Below, in pieces: positions 23,530 to 34,097 of a stretch of 45,966 nucleotides of DNA; the stretch's first letter is position 1; each line of letters begins with the position of its first letter. The position numbers and the translations under genes were made by a program. This DNA is from Avrilella dinanensis (GTDB lineage Bacteria; Bacteroidota; Bacteroidia; Flavobacteriales; Flavobacteriaceae), in the NCBI RefSeq assembly GCF_002807015.1, contig NZ_NIPO01000001.1, forward strand, positions 1,109,991 to 1,155,956. The letters run 5' to 3'. The notes under the pieces were generated by a model that had not been told where the DNA came from, did not search any database, and worked only from the letters and a program-made list of their open reading frames with translations.

Positions 23530-25731
23530 ATGAAAAGATGTTTTTTTTGCACTGTCGGTCTGGCTGTTTTAAGTTCAGCGACGGCATTTGCACAAACCGA
23601 TGAATCGTTACAAACACAGAACGATTCGTTGAAAAACTCACAAACCGAAGAAGTTTTGGACGAATTGATTATCCAGTCAGTAAGAGCCAAAGACAACACA
23701 CCGATGACCTTTTCCAAGATTACCAAAAAAGATTTGGAAAACCGGAATTTAGGACAGGATATTCCTGTTTTGCTGAACTTTATGCCTTCGGTAGTTAGCA
23801 CGTCCGATGCAGGAAACGGTGTGGGTTACACCGGAATCCGGGTGCGTGGTAGTGATGCAACACGTATTAACGTAACCATCAACGGTATTCCATACAACGA
23901 TGCCGAATCGCACGGAACATTTTGGGTAAATATGCCTGATTTCGTATCGAGTGTCGAGAATATGCAGTTGCAGCGAGGAGTCGGCTCATCGACCAACGGA
24001 GCAGGTGCTTTTGGCGGGAGTTTGAATATGCTAACTGATGGTTATTCTTACGAATCCGGTGGCGAAATTTCCAATTCATTCGGGTCGTTCAATACCAGAA
24101 AACACACAGTTAAATTTACCACAGGATTAATTGATAACCGCTTTGAACTAACCGGACGATTGTCAGACATGCACTCTGACGGTTATATCGACAGGGCGTC
24201 GAGTCGTTTACAGTCCTACTTTTTGCAAGGTACTTATGTGGAAGGACAAACATTGATTAAGATGTTGGCTTTTGGCGGAAATGAAAAAACATATCAGGCG
24301 TGGAATGGTGTAGAGAGTGCTGATATTAAGGAATTTGGAAGGCGATTTAATACCTCCGGAATGTATTTTGATGACGACGGAAATATGCGTTTTTACGATA
24401 ACGAAACCGATAATTATAAACAAAATCATTACCAGATACATTGGCACCAAAAATGGTCAGACTACTGGCAATCGAGTTTAGCTTTTCACTACACTGATGG
24501 TTTTGGTTACTATGAAAACTATAAAGCTGGCGAAGATGTAACCGAATACGGTATTGAACCTGTGATGGTTAACGGCGAACTGATTGAAGAATCGGATATT
24601 ATCCGTCGAAAATATCTCGAAAATGATTTTTACGGATTCACTTTTTCTGCCAATTATAACAAAGACGATTTTGATTTGATGATTGGCGGTGCGGTTAATC
24701 AGTACAAAGGCGACCATTTCGGCGATATTTTGTGGACGAGAGAACCGTTGGTTTATCAGTACAAGCGACAATATTATTTCGATAATTCTACCAAAAACGA
24801 TGCGAATGTTTTTGCCAAAGCGACTTATGTCATTGATAATTCATGGGTTTTGTATGGCGATTTGCAATTGAGAAACGTGAGCTATGAAGCCAATGGGCAG
24901 GATACTGGTTTGGTTGATGATAAATTCAATTTTTTCAATCCAAAAGCTGGGGTGACTTATTTGTTAAACGATGAAAGTAATTTCTATTTATCTTATGCCA
25001 GAGCCAACAGAGAACCCAACCGAAACGATTATGAAAGCGGTAATCCGAAGCCGGAAACTATGGACGACTTTGAATTGGGGTGGAAGCTTAATAAAGACAA
25101 TCTACAACTGAATGTAAATGGTTATTATATGCACTATACCAACCAGTTGGTATTGACGGGGGCATTGAACGATGTGGGAGCACCCGTCAGAGAAAATTCA
25201 GGGAAAAGCTTTCGTGCCGGTATCGAAATTGATGCCAGATACCGTTTTCATGACAAATGGTTATGGCAGCCGAATTTAGCCATAAGCCAAAATAAAAATA
25301 TAGATTATCGGGCTGAATTTGATGGGGAAATTCAAGATTTTGGTAACACAAATATTTCTTTTTCGCCGAATTTCATTGCCGGAAATGCCATTACCTTTTT
25401 ACCGGTTGATGATTTATCATTGACATTGCTGACTAAGTATGTTGGTAAACAGTATATGGGAAATACCGATAGCGATGCCTCAAAATTAGATGCTTACACC
25501 ACCACCGATTTTGTAGCAAGTTACCGTTTGCCGTTGAAAAAATGGTTCAAAGAAGCAAGAATTGATTTGATGGTAAATAATATTTTCGATACGAAATATA
25601 TTTCCAACGGATATTATTACACCTACGACGATGACTGGACTAATCCGGAACAAATATCAACCATCGAAGGAGCAGGTTATTATCCGCAGGCAACTATGAA
25701 TTTCTTGCTCGGCTTGAATCTTAAATTTTAA
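23530..25731 (+). CDS. TonB-dependent receptor, probable thiamin transporter
   Basis: This encodes 733 residues from ATG 23530; the frame extends to a GTG at 23443 inside the riboswitch hairpin, which cannot be the start. The signal peptide is MKRCFFCTVGLAVLSSATAFA. A TonB-box-like strand (DELIIQSVRAK) leads into the plug (about 65-170: IRVRGSDATRINVTINGIPYNDAESHGTFW). A beta-barrel of about 22 strands follows, ending in an aromatic-type C-terminal strand (LGLNLKF). It imports a nutrient through the outer membrane with energy from TonB/ExbBD. The TPP riboswitch points to thiamin or a precursor, as in Bacteroides OMthi receptors. No inner-membrane PnuT partner or kinase follows. Confidence 0.92.
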   Translation: MKRCFFCTVGLAVLSSATAFAQTDESLQTQNDSLKNSQTEEVLDELIIQSVRAKDNTPMTFSKITKKDLENRNLGQDIPVLLNFMPSVVSTSDAGNGVGYTGIRVRGSDATRINVTINGIPYNDAESHGTFWVNMPDFVSSVENMQLQRGVGSSTNGAGAFGGSLNMLTDGYSYESGGEISNSFGSFNTRKHTVKFTTGLIDNRFELTGRLSDMHSDGYIDRASSRLQSYFLQGTYVEGQTLIKMLAFGGNEKTYQAWNGVESADIKEFGRRFNTSGMYFDDDGNMRFYDNETDNYKQNHYQIHWHQKWSDYWQSSLAFHYTDGFGYYENYKAGEDVTEYGIEPVMVNGELIEESDIIRRKYLENDFYGFTFSANYNKDDFDLMIGGAVNQYKGDHFGDILWTREPLVYQYKRQYYFDNSTKNDANVFAKATYVIDNSWVLYGDLQLRNVSYEANGQDTGLVDDKFNFFNPKAGVTYLLNDESNFYLSYARANREPNRNDYESGNPKPETMDDFELGWKLNKDNLQLNVNGYYMHYTNQLVLTGALNDVGAPVRENSGKSFRAGIEIDARYRFHDKWLWQPNLAISQNKNIDYRAEFDGEIQDFGNTNISFSPNFIAGNAITFLPVDDLSLTLLTKYVGKQYMGNTDSDASKLDAYTTTDFVASYRLPLKKWFKEARIDLMVNNIFDTKYISNGYYYTYDDDWTNPEQISTIEGAGYYPQATMNFLLGLNLKF

Positions 25732-25754
25732 GACTGCCGTAGTATAGAGTTGGA

Positions 25755-25900
25755 GGAAACCTGCAGGGTTTGTACATATTATTGTGCTGACCCTGTAGGT
25801 TTTCTTTTTGTTTCAAGTTCCGATAATTGCAACGTAGTGAAGACTGGAACTGCTGATGGCTTTTGCCTAATCAACTAATTCACCAATCACTAAAACAATT
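25755..25900. repeat. Degenerate intergenic repeat, copy A
   Basis: This contains the terminator hairpin, then TTTCAAGTTC, GATAATTG, ACGTAGTGAAGAC, TGATGGCTTTTGCCTAATC. The same blocks in the same order are found at 32733-32870 and partly at 30070-30170. It is non-coding. Confidence 0.55.
25757..25810 (+). terminator. Receptor terminator, intergenic repeat copy A
   Basis: AAACCTGCAGGGT (25757-25769) pairs with ACCCTGTAGGTTT (25790-25802, one G-U) and is followed by TTCTTTTTG. The same hairpin, slightly changed, is at 32733-32778. Confidence 0.75.
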
Positions 25901-25952
25901 TTTGAAGATTGTTTGTAAATTTGTACTTTAGCCGAACTTTAAAAATAACACT

Positions 25953-27596
25953 ATGGATTTAAACTTCAATAAAAACGAAGACCACAATAAACTTTTAGTT
26001 TCTGAACTTAAAAGAAGATTAGCCAAAGTAAAGCTGGGCGGAGGGGAAAAACGAATTGCCAAACTACACAGTCAGAACAAAATGACAGCCCGCGAGCGAA
26101 TTGATTATTTGTTAGATAGTGGAAAAAACAGCATTGAAATCGGGGCTTTTGCCGGAGAAGAAATGTATGCCGAACATGGTGGTTGCCCGTCAGGCGGTGT
26201 GGTTGTGAAAATTGGTTATATCAAAGGAAAACAATGTATCGTTGTCGCCAATGACGCTACTGTGAAAGCCGGAGCTTGGTTCCCGATTACGGGCAAAAAA
26301 AATCTTCGTGCTCAGGAAATCGCTATCGAAAACCGGTTACCGATTATTTATTTGGTGGACAGTGCGGGCGTTTATTTGCCGATGCAGGACGAAATTTTTC
26401 CCGACAAAGAACACTTTGGACGTATTTTCAGAAACAATGCCGTGATGTCATCAATGGGAATCACGCAGATTGCTGCAGTAATGGGCAGTTGCGTTGCCGG
26501 AGGGGCTTATCTGCCGATTATGAGCGACGAGGCATTGATTGTAGATAAAACAGGAAGTATATTTTTGGCAGGAAGTTATCTGGTAAAAGCTGCTATTGGT
26601 GAAAGTATTGATAATGAAACGCTTGGTGGTGCAACTACACATTGCGAAATTTCCGGTGTAACGGATTATAAAGCAAAAGATGACAAAGATGCTTTGGATA
26701 AAATCAAAAATATTGTTGATAAAATAGGCGGTTTTGACAAAGCCGGTTATAACCGTGTGAAAGCGGTTAAACCTAAAGAAAATCCGGAGGAAATATATGG
26801 TATTCTGCCAAAATCCAGAGCCGAACAATATGATATGAAAGAAATTATCAAACGTTTGGTGGACAATTCTAAGTTTGAAGAATACAAAGAAGGTTACGGA
26901 CAAACGATTATTACGGCTTATGCCCGCATTGATGGTTGGGCGGTGGGAATCATCGCTAATCAACGAATGGTAGTCAAAACAACTGCAGCGAAAACCAAAC
27001 CAAGCGAAATGCAGTTTGGCGGTGTGATTTATTCCGATTCTGCCGATAAAGCCACGAGATTTATCGCCAACTGTAACCAAAAGAAAATTCCGTTGGTGTT
27101 TTTGCAGGACGTAACCGGATTCATGGTGGGTTCAAAATCTGAACATGGTGGAATTATTAAAGATGGAGCAAAAATGGTCAATGCAGTGTCCAATTCTGTT
27201 GTGCCTAAATTTACGGTTGTGGTAGGTAATTCCTATGGGGCCGGAAACTATGCTATGTGCGGTAAGGCTTACGATCCAAGGTTGATTTTTGCTTGGCCAA
27301 GTGCAGAGTTGGCGGTAATGGGCGGAGCACAGGCGGCAAAAGTGCTGTTGCAAATCGAGGCGTCATCGCTCAAAGCAAAAGGTAAGGAGCTCACACCGGA
27401 AAAAGAAACAGAATTGTTTGAAAAAATCAAAGCGAGATACGACAAACAGGTTTCGCCTTATTATGCCGCTGCCCGATTGTGGACAGATGCAATAATTGAC
27501 CCGGTTGATACCCGAAAATGGATATCGATGGGCATCGAGGCTGCCGATCACGCACCCATCGAAAAACCATTTAATCTGGGAGTAATACAGGTATAA
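25953..27596 (+). CDS. Acyl-CoA carboxylase beta subunit, methylcrotonyl-CoA type
   Basis: This 547-residue carboxyltransferase subunit moves CO2 from biotin to an acyl-CoA. Two crotonase-fold halves are visible. The N-half has KMTARERIDYLLD, HGGCPSGGVV and the MCC-like LPMQDEIFPDKEHFGRIFRN and MGSCVAGGAYLPIMSDE. The C-half has QDVTGFMVGS and NSYGAGNYAMCGKAY (oxyanion hole for biotin). This pattern resembles methylcrotonyl-CoA carboxylase more than propionyl-CoA carboxylase, though substrate is not proven. HMG-CoA lyase, which acts two steps later in leucine breakdown, lies 2.7 kb downstream. The biotin-carrying alpha subunit is not in the window. A terminator follows. Confidence 0.9.
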   Translation: MDLNFNKNEDHNKLLVSELKRRLAKVKLGGGEKRIAKLHSQNKMTARERIDYLLDSGKNSIEIGAFAGEEMYAEHGGCPSGGVVVKIGYIKGKQCIVVANDATVKAGAWFPITGKKNLRAQEIAIENRLPIIYLVDSAGVYLPMQDEIFPDKEHFGRIFRNNAVMSSMGITQIAAVMGSCVAGGAYLPIMSDEALIVDKTGSIFLAGSYLVKAAIGESIDNETLGGATTHCEISGVTDYKAKDDKDALDKIKNIVDKIGGFDKAGYNRVKAVKPKENPEEIYGILPKSRAEQYDMKEIIKRLVDNSKFEEYKEGYGQTIITAYARIDGWAVGIIANQRMVVKTTAAKTKPSEMQFGGVIYSDSADKATRFIANCNQKKIPLVFLQDVTGFMVGSKSEHGGIIKDGAKMVNAVSNSVVPKFTVVVGNSYGAGNYAMCGKAYDPRLIFAWPSAELAVMGGAQAAKVLLQIEASSLKAKGKELTPEKETELFEKIKARYDKQVSPYYAAARLWTDAIIDPVDTRKWISMGIEAADHAPIEKPFNLGVIQV

Positions 27597-27606
27597 ACAA
27601 TATATT

Positions 27607-27629
27607 CGGCTATTTTATAGCCGTTTTTT
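27607..27629 (+). terminator. Terminator after the carboxyltransferase gene
   Basis: CGGCTAT/ATAGCCG, 7 bp with a TTT loop, then six T. Confidence 0.8.
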
Positions 27630-27647
27630 GTTTCAAAAAATTTAAAA

Positions 27648-27677
27648 TTTATCATATCAATTATTTTGTTACTTTTG
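27648..27677 (+). promoter_or_regulatory. Candidate GAPDH promoter
   Basis: TACTTTTG (27670-27677) fits TAnnTTTG; a TTT (not TTG) lies 19 bases upstream. It is 37 bases before the GAPDH start. Confidence 0.4.
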
Positions 27678-27714
27678 TAGGACTTAATTTTATCTAATTT
27701 ATATTTTTCATTTC

Positions 27715-29163
27715 ATGGGAACTAACGATTCATACGGAAAAGAATTGGCTTTTCAGGCAGACAGAAGAAAAGCTTGCGTAGAACTAATCAAGTTTGTAAA
27801 CGATTTATGGTTTGACAAATCTATCGAGTTGATTTTATTCAGAAATCAATTGTTGGACAGAAATGTAAGCGACATTATCAACCTGCATGAATATGCCGGA
27901 AAATTCGTAGGAAAACCGATAAACGTTTTTGATACGGTAGAAATCGCAAGAGCTATCTCTACTTCAGATTTGCCGCCGGCTCGTATTGATTTAGGGAAAT
28001 TAACCTATGAATATCAATTGGAAGGAAACAAATACAATGATACTTTGTCATTTGTGGTGGACAAGTTGAAAGATGCTAAAAATTCACCGGAAATCCAACC
28101 GAAAGATGTAGTATTATACGGTTTTGGACGAATCGGACGCTTGTTGGCAAGAGAGTTGATGTCCAAAATCGGAAAAGGACAACAGTTGCGTTTAAAAGCC
28201 ATTGTTACCAGAGATCCTAACGATGAAAGTTCATTGGAAAAAAGAGCTTCTCTTTTGATGTATGATTCCGTGCATGGAGATTTCCATGGGTCTGTTAATA
28301 TTGATGTGGAAAATGAGTCATTGATTATCAACGGTTCGCCTGTACGAATGATTACAGCCAATCAACCTGAAGATATTGATTACACGCAATATGGCATTGA
28401 AGATGCTTTGATTATCGACAACACAGGTGTTTTCAAAGATGAAGAAGCCTTGTCAAGACATCTGAAATCAAAAGGAGCCGACAAAGTGCTGCTTACTGCA
28501 CCGGGCAAAGGTGTGCCGAATATTGTGTATGGAGTTAATCACGATGAATATGATGTGGATACCACCAAAATCTGGTCGGCAGCATCGTGTACAACCAATG
28601 CTATCACGCCGGTTTTAGCCGCTGTTGAGAGTACTTTAGGTGTGAAAAAAGGGCATTTGGAAACTATCCATGCCTATACTAACGACCAAAACTTGGTAGA
28701 TAATAAACATAAAAAATACCGTAGAGGTAGAGCTGCCGCCTTGAATATGGTAATTACCGAAACAGGAGCAGGGAGTGCCGTGGCAAAAGCTTTGCCGTCA
28801 TTGGCAGGTAAATTGACTTCTAATGCAATCAGAGTTCCGGTGCCAAATGGTTCATTAGTAGTGTTGAATCTGGAAGTGGAAAAAGCTACTTCTGTTGAGG
28901 AAATCAACGAAATCATGAAAAAACACGCTCTCGAAGGAAATCTGGTAGAGCAAATCAAATATTCGATTAGTAACGAATTAGTTTCCTCTGATATTGTCGG
29001 TACATCGGCACCGTCTATCTATGACAGCAGAGCGACCATTGTTTCTCCCGATGGGAAGAATATGGTGCTGTACGTATGGTATGACAACGAATTCGGTTAC
29101 AGCATGCAGGTAGTTCGATTGGCGAAATACATTGCCCAAGTCCGAAGATATTTTTATTACTAA
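27715..29163 (+). CDS. Glyceraldehyde-3-phosphate dehydrogenase with N-terminal extension
   Basis: This 482-residue enzyme oxidises glyceraldehyde 3-phosphate to 1,3-bisphosphoglycerate. The nucleotide-binding YGFGRIGR lies at residue 136, the catalytic Cys292 in SAASCTTNAI, and the partner His319 in ETIHAYT. About 130 residues precede the normal start of the family (usual length 330). They are helical with no recognised domain (KELAFQADRRKACVELIKFV, NLHEYAGKFVGKPINVFDTVE). The coenzyme loop reads IVTRDPNDES rather than the usual VNDL, so NAD versus NADP preference is open. GAPDHs of this length occur in other Flavobacteriia. The acyltransferase gene follows after 12 bases. Confidence 0.93.
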   Translation: MGTNDSYGKELAFQADRRKACVELIKFVNDLWFDKSIELILFRNQLLDRNVSDIINLHEYAGKFVGKPINVFDTVEIARAISTSDLPPARIDLGKLTYEYQLEGNKYNDTLSFVVDKLKDAKNSPEIQPKDVVLYGFGRIGRLLARELMSKIGKGQQLRLKAIVTRDPNDESSLEKRASLLMYDSVHGDFHGSVNIDVENESLIINGSPVRMITANQPEDIDYTQYGIEDALIIDNTGVFKDEEALSRHLKSKGADKVLLTAPGKGVPNIVYGVNHDEYDVDTTKIWSAASCTTNAITPVLAAVESTLGVKKGHLETIHAYTNDQNLVDNKHKKYRRGRAAALNMVITETGAGSAVAKALPSLAGKLTSNAIRVPVPNGSLVVLNLEVEKATSVEEINEIMKKHALEGNLVEQIKYSISNELVSSDIVGTSAPSIYDSRATIVSPDGKNMVLYVWYDNEFGYSMQVVRLAKYIAQVRRYFYY

Positions 29164-29175
29164 AAACAAAATATA

Positions 29176-30084
29176 ATGCAATTTCTTGTCTATATCATAG
29201 CCTATCCACTGCTTTGGCTGATTGCATTATTACCGTTCAGAATATTATATTTTTTATCAGACATAGCCTATGGGATTACTTATTATCTCATAGGCTATCG
29301 TAAAAAAACAGTCAGAGAAAATCTGGCATTGACTTTTCCGCATCTTTCTGAAAAAGAACGTTTAATCATAGAGAAAAAATCATACCGACACATGTGCGAT
29401 ATGTTCTTGGAAATGATTAAAACCATGAAAATAAGCCGGAAACAAATCAATCAAAGATTTGTTTTTACCAACATGGAAGTCTATCGGGAAATGGAATCCC
29501 AAAACAAAAGTATTATTCTGATGTGTGCCCATTATGCCAGCTATGAATGGGTTATTTCGATGAATAATTACGTTAATTTTGAGGGATACGCTGTTTACAA
29601 AAAGATCAACAACAAACATTTTGATGATTTAGTCAAAAAAATCCGCGGACGGTTCAAAACACATCTCATTCATATTTTTGAAACAGCATCAGTCATACGT
29701 TCCAACGAAAATAAAGGAATAAAAGGCATATATGGTTTAGCTGCAGACCAATCTCCTCAACTGAAAAAAAACAGTCATTGGGAGAAATTCTTGGGTATTG
29801 AAGTACCGGTTTATGCCGGAGGCGAAGTTTTGTCTAAAAAATTCGACATGAATGTACTGTATCTCAAAGTAGAAAAAATGAAAAGAGGACATTATCAGGC
29901 AACTTTTGAAGTTTTGACAGACGATGTGCAATCTCTTCCGAAATTTGAACTGACCAAACAGTATCTGCAAAAAGTAGAACAGCAAATCCATCAGGCACCA
30001 GAATATTACCTATGGACGCACAAACGCTGGAAACACCGTGGCAAAAAGGACTTATACAATAATCTAGGTAGTTTCAAGTTCTGA
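29176..30084 (+). CDS. Lysophospholipid/lipid A acyltransferase family protein
   Basis: This 302-residue protein belongs to the LpxL/HtrB family, which adds acyl chains to lipid A or lipid precursors at the inner membrane. An N-terminal membrane helix (VYIIAYPLLWLIALLPFRILYFL) is followed by KKTVRENLALTFP and the catalytic H-x4-E motif in MCAHYASYEW. Later conserved parts are GLAADQSP and the C-terminal YYLWTHKRWKHR. It is 12 bases after GAPDH and likely co-transcribed. The last codons and stop (GSFKF, TTTCAAGTTCTGA) coincide with the intergenic repeat block GTTTCAAGTTCTGA, so the C-terminus seems to have been set by the repeat. Confidence 0.9.
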   Translation: MQFLVYIIAYPLLWLIALLPFRILYFLSDIAYGITYYLIGYRKKTVRENLALTFPHLSEKERLIIEKKSYRHMCDMFLEMIKTMKISRKQINQRFVFTNMEVYREMESQNKSIILMCAHYASYEWVISMNNYVNFEGYAVYKKINNKHFDDLVKKIRGRFKTHLIHIFETASVIRSNENKGIKGIYGLAADQSPQLKKNSHWEKFLGIEVPVYAGGEVLSKKFDMNVLYLKVEKMKRGHYQATFEVLTDDVQSLPKFELTKQYLQKVEQQIHQAPEYYLWTHKRWKHRGKKDLYNNLGSFKF

Positions 30085-30175
30085 CAACTGTAAATTGTAA
30101 CGAAGTAACGAAGTGACAAAGTAACGACTGAGGTTACTAATGGCTTTTGGCTAATCACTATTGGCTGAAAACTAA
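30070..30175. repeat. Degenerate intergenic repeat, copy C
   Basis: GTTTCAAGTTCTGACAACTG, TAACGAAGTAACGAAGTGAC and ACTAATGGCTTTTGGCTAATC align with copies A, B and D. The hairpin found in A and B is missing. Tandem GTAACGAA/GTGACAAA octamers lie at about 30097-30126. It overlaps the last codons of the acyltransferase gene. Confidence 0.5.
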
Positions 30176-30205
30176 CTTAATTTTTCCTATTCAGATAAAA
30201 TGAAT

Positions 30206-30213
30206 TATATTTG
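30206..30213 (+). promoter_or_regulatory. Candidate -7 element for the HMG-CoA lyase gene
   Basis: TATATTTG, 56 bases before the start. TTC rather than TTG lies 19 bases upstream. Confidence 0.4.
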
Positions 30214-30269
30214 AAGCTATAATCAGCCATAACAATTAAGTTTGCTGTTAAAAGCAAAAAAATGAACAG

Positions 30270-31133
30270 ATGAAATCAGTGAAGATTATCGAATGTCCGC
30301 GAGATGCCATGCAAGGCATCAAAATGTTTATTCCTACAGAGAAAAAGGTACAGTATATCCAATCACTATTGGCAGCGGGCTTTGACACCATAGATTTCGG
30401 AAGTTTTGTGTCCCCGAAAGCGATTCCGCAAATGCAGGATACCGCTGAGGTACTGGCACAGTTGGACTTATCACAAACCAAAAGTAAACTGCTCGCCATT
30501 ATTGCCAATGTAAAAGGAGCGGAACTGGCGTCGGTGCATGACGAAATTCAGTATTTAGGTTATCCGTTTTCGATATCAGAAAATTTTCAGATGCGTAATA
30601 CACACAAAACCATTGCCGAATCTATCGTAACCTTACAACAAATCATTGAAATCGCACAAAAAACCAACAAAGAAGTTGTGGCATATTTATCTATGGGATT
30701 TGGAAATCCGTACGGAGACCCATGGAATGTCGAAATCGTAGCGGAATGGACAGAAAAGCTGGCAAATATGGGTGTGAAAATCCTTTCATTGTCCGATACT
30801 ATCGGGAGCTCAACACCCGAAGTGATTGATTATCTGTTTGCTAATCTCATTCCGCAATATTCCGATATTGAGTTTGGAGCACATTTGCATACCACGCCCG
30901 ACAGATGGTTTGAAAAAATCGATGCGGCATACAAAGCAGGTTGCACACGTTTTGACGGAGCTATCAAAGGTTTTGGCGGTTGCCCGATGGCAAAAGACGA
31001 TTTGACAGGAAATATGCCAACCGAAAAAATGCTGAGTTATTTTACCGCAAATAAAATAGATACGGGAATCAAACCTACTGCGTTTGAAAGTTCGTATAAT
31101 GAATCAATGAAAATATTTGATTTTTATCATTGA
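30270..31133 (+). CDS. Hydroxymethylglutaryl-CoA lyase
   Basis: This 287-residue TIM-barrel enzyme splits HMG-CoA to acetoacetate and acetyl-CoA, the last step of leucine breakdown. The N-terminal ECPRDAMQG carries the catalytic Arg-Asp pair; FGSFVSP, the SDTIGSS strand, the metal-binding histidines in FGAHLHTTPDRW and the signature GFGGCPMAKDDLTGNMPTE follow in order. The active-site cysteine is in GGCPMA. The closest alternatives in this superfamily (homocitrate or isopropylmalate synthase) are longer and lack this cysteine signature. It is followed directly by guaB, which has its own promoter. Confidence 0.92.
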   Translation: MKSVKIIECPRDAMQGIKMFIPTEKKVQYIQSLLAAGFDTIDFGSFVSPKAIPQMQDTAEVLAQLDLSQTKSKLLAIIANVKGAELASVHDEIQYLGYPFSISENFQMRNTHKTIAESIVTLQQIIEIAQKTNKEVVAYLSMGFGNPYGDPWNVEIVAEWTEKLANMGVKILSLSDTIGSSTPEVIDYLFANLIPQYSDIEFGAHLHTTPDRWFEKIDAAYKAGCTRFDGAIKGFGGCPMAKDDLTGNMPTEKMLSYFTANKIDTGIKPTAFESSYNESMKIFDFYH

Positions 31134-31157
31134 TTTTCATACTTCAAAAAAAATGAT

Positions 31158-32666
<1,509 letters not shown>

Positions 32667-32730
32667 TTTTCAGCTCAAGAAGAAATCTGATTAATGAGTT
32701 ATTAGCGAATGAAGGGTGTTTGATGTAGAA

Positions 32731-32872
32731 AGAAACCTACAGGGTTTGTACACGTTGTTGTGCTAACTCTGTAGGTTTTTTGTTTCAAGTTCTGATAACT
32801 GTGACGAAGTAACGAAGTGACACCCGAGACAGGCTAATGGCCCTTTACTCATAGCTAACCAACTAATCGACT
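32731..32872. repeat. Degenerate intergenic repeat, copy B
   Basis: Hairpin, then GTTTCAAGTTCTGATAACTG, TGACGAAGTAACGAAGTGAC and GGCTAATGGCC, TAACCAACTAATC. It aligns with copies A, C and D. Confidence 0.55.
32733..32790 (+). terminator. guaB terminator, intergenic repeat copy B
   Basis: AAACCTACAGGGT (32733-32745) pairs with ACTCTGTAGGTTT (32766-32778, one G-U) and is followed by TTTTGTTTC. It is homologous to the hairpin at 25757-25802. Confidence 0.75.
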
Positions 32873-32900
32873 TTTTCTGAAATTTTAACCATAAATTCAT

Positions 32901-32908
32901 TAATTTTG
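32901..32908 (+). promoter_or_regulatory. Candidate -7 element for prfB
   Basis: TAATTTTG fits TAnnTTTG, 25 bases before the start codon. The -33 part is TTT-like only. Confidence 0.45.
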
Positions 32909-32933
32909 TAGGAAATTACCTCGACACAACAAT

Positions 32934-34034
32934 ATGGTCAATAACGAACAAATAAGAAATCTCAGTGAGCGAATCGATGCCTTGCATAAGTATTTGGAAA
33001 TCGAGAAAAAGCTGATTGAAATTACCAACGAAGAAGAAAAAACCTTTGCACCTGATTTTTGGGACGATTCCAAAAAGGCGGAAATCATCATGAAAGAACT
33101 TCGCTCGAAGAAAAAATGGGTGGAAGACTATACTAATGCCAAAGAGTCTTTGGAGGATTTGCAGATATTACTTGAATATGCTCAGTCCGGCGATGCTTCA
33201 GAGGAAGAGGTTACTCAGCAATACCAAAAAACTTTGCAATTTGTTGAAGATATTGAATTCAGAAATATGTTGTCAGATGAAGGGGATAGCATGAGTGCCG
33301 TTTTGCAGATTACTGCCGGAGCCGGAGGTACGGAAAGTTGTGACTGGGCGTCTATGCTGATGCGTATGTATATGATGTGGGGCGAGAAAAACAAATACAA
33401 AATCAAAGAGCTTAACTATCAGGAAGGCGATGTTGCGGGAGTCAAAACAGTGACTCTGGAGTTCGACGGCGAATATGCTTTTGGTTACCTGAAAGGCGAA
33501 AACGGCGTGCATCGTTTGGTGCGGATTTCCCCGTTTGACAGCAACGCCAAGCGACACACGTCGTTTGTTTCGGTATATGTTTATCCATTGGCAGATGATA
33601 CCATTGAGATTGAAATTTCTCCGGCAGATATTTCATGGGAAACCATGCGGTCGTCTGGTGCGGGAGGGCAGAACGTGAACAAGGTGGAAACCGCCGTTCG
33701 GTTACGCCACCACCCAACGGGAATCATTATTGAAAATTCTGAAACCCGCTCGCAATTAGATAATAAAACCAAGGCGATGCAATTGCTTAAATCCCAGTTG
33801 TATGAAATGGAATTGCAAAAGCGTCAAGCAAAAAGAGATGAAATTGAAGCCGGCAAAAAGAAAATCGAATGGGGGTCGCAAATCAGAAATTATGTGATGC
33901 ACCCGTATAAACTGGTCAAAGATGTTCGTTCTGAATATGAAACCAGCGATGTAGATGCGGTAATGAATGGCGAAATAGACGAATTTTTAAAAGCCTATCT
34001 GATGATGATGGGACAAAACGAAGACGAACAATAA
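32934..34034 (+). CDS. prfB: Peptide chain release factor 2
   Basis: This 366-residue protein ends translation at UGA and UAA codons. The stop-reading motif SPF is in VRISPFDSN and the peptidyl-hydrolysis motif GGQ is at residues 244-246 ([11 protein letters not shown]). The family's four-domain order is complete and the length is normal. In many bacteria prfB contains an in-frame UGA near codon 25 that must be passed by +1 frameshifting. Here the same place (KYLEIEKK) reads straight through with no stop, so this autoregulation is absent. The gene has its own promoter, and pyrD follows after 63 bases. Confidence 0.96.
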   Translation: MVNNEQIRNLSERIDALHKYLEIEKKLIEITNEEEKTFAPDFWDDSKKAEIIMKELRSKKKWVEDYTNAKESLEDLQILLEYAQSGDASEEEVTQQYQKTLQFVEDIEFRNMLSDEGDSMSAVLQITAGAGGTESCDWASMLMRMYMMWGEKNKYKIKELNYQEGDVAGVKTVTLEFDGEYAFGYLKGENGVHRLVRISPFDSNAKRHTSFVSVYVYPLADDTIEIEISPADISWETMRSSGAGGQNVNKVETAVRLRHHPTGIIIENSETRSQLDNKTKAMQLLKSQLYEMELQKRQAKRDEIEAGKKKIEWGSQIRNYVMHPYKLVKDVRSEYETSDVDAVMNGEIDEFLKAYLMMMGQNEDEQ

Positions 34035-34097
34035 TGGTAAAATATAAACCATTTTTTTTGCAACGTCAATAATAAACTTTAAACGAATACATTATAT

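Noticed and set aside
26451..27080. 209-residue minus-strand ORF inside the carboxyltransferase gene
   Set aside because: It is Phe/Ile/His-rich noise typical of the antisense frame of an AT-rich gene, with a real conserved enzyme on the other strand.
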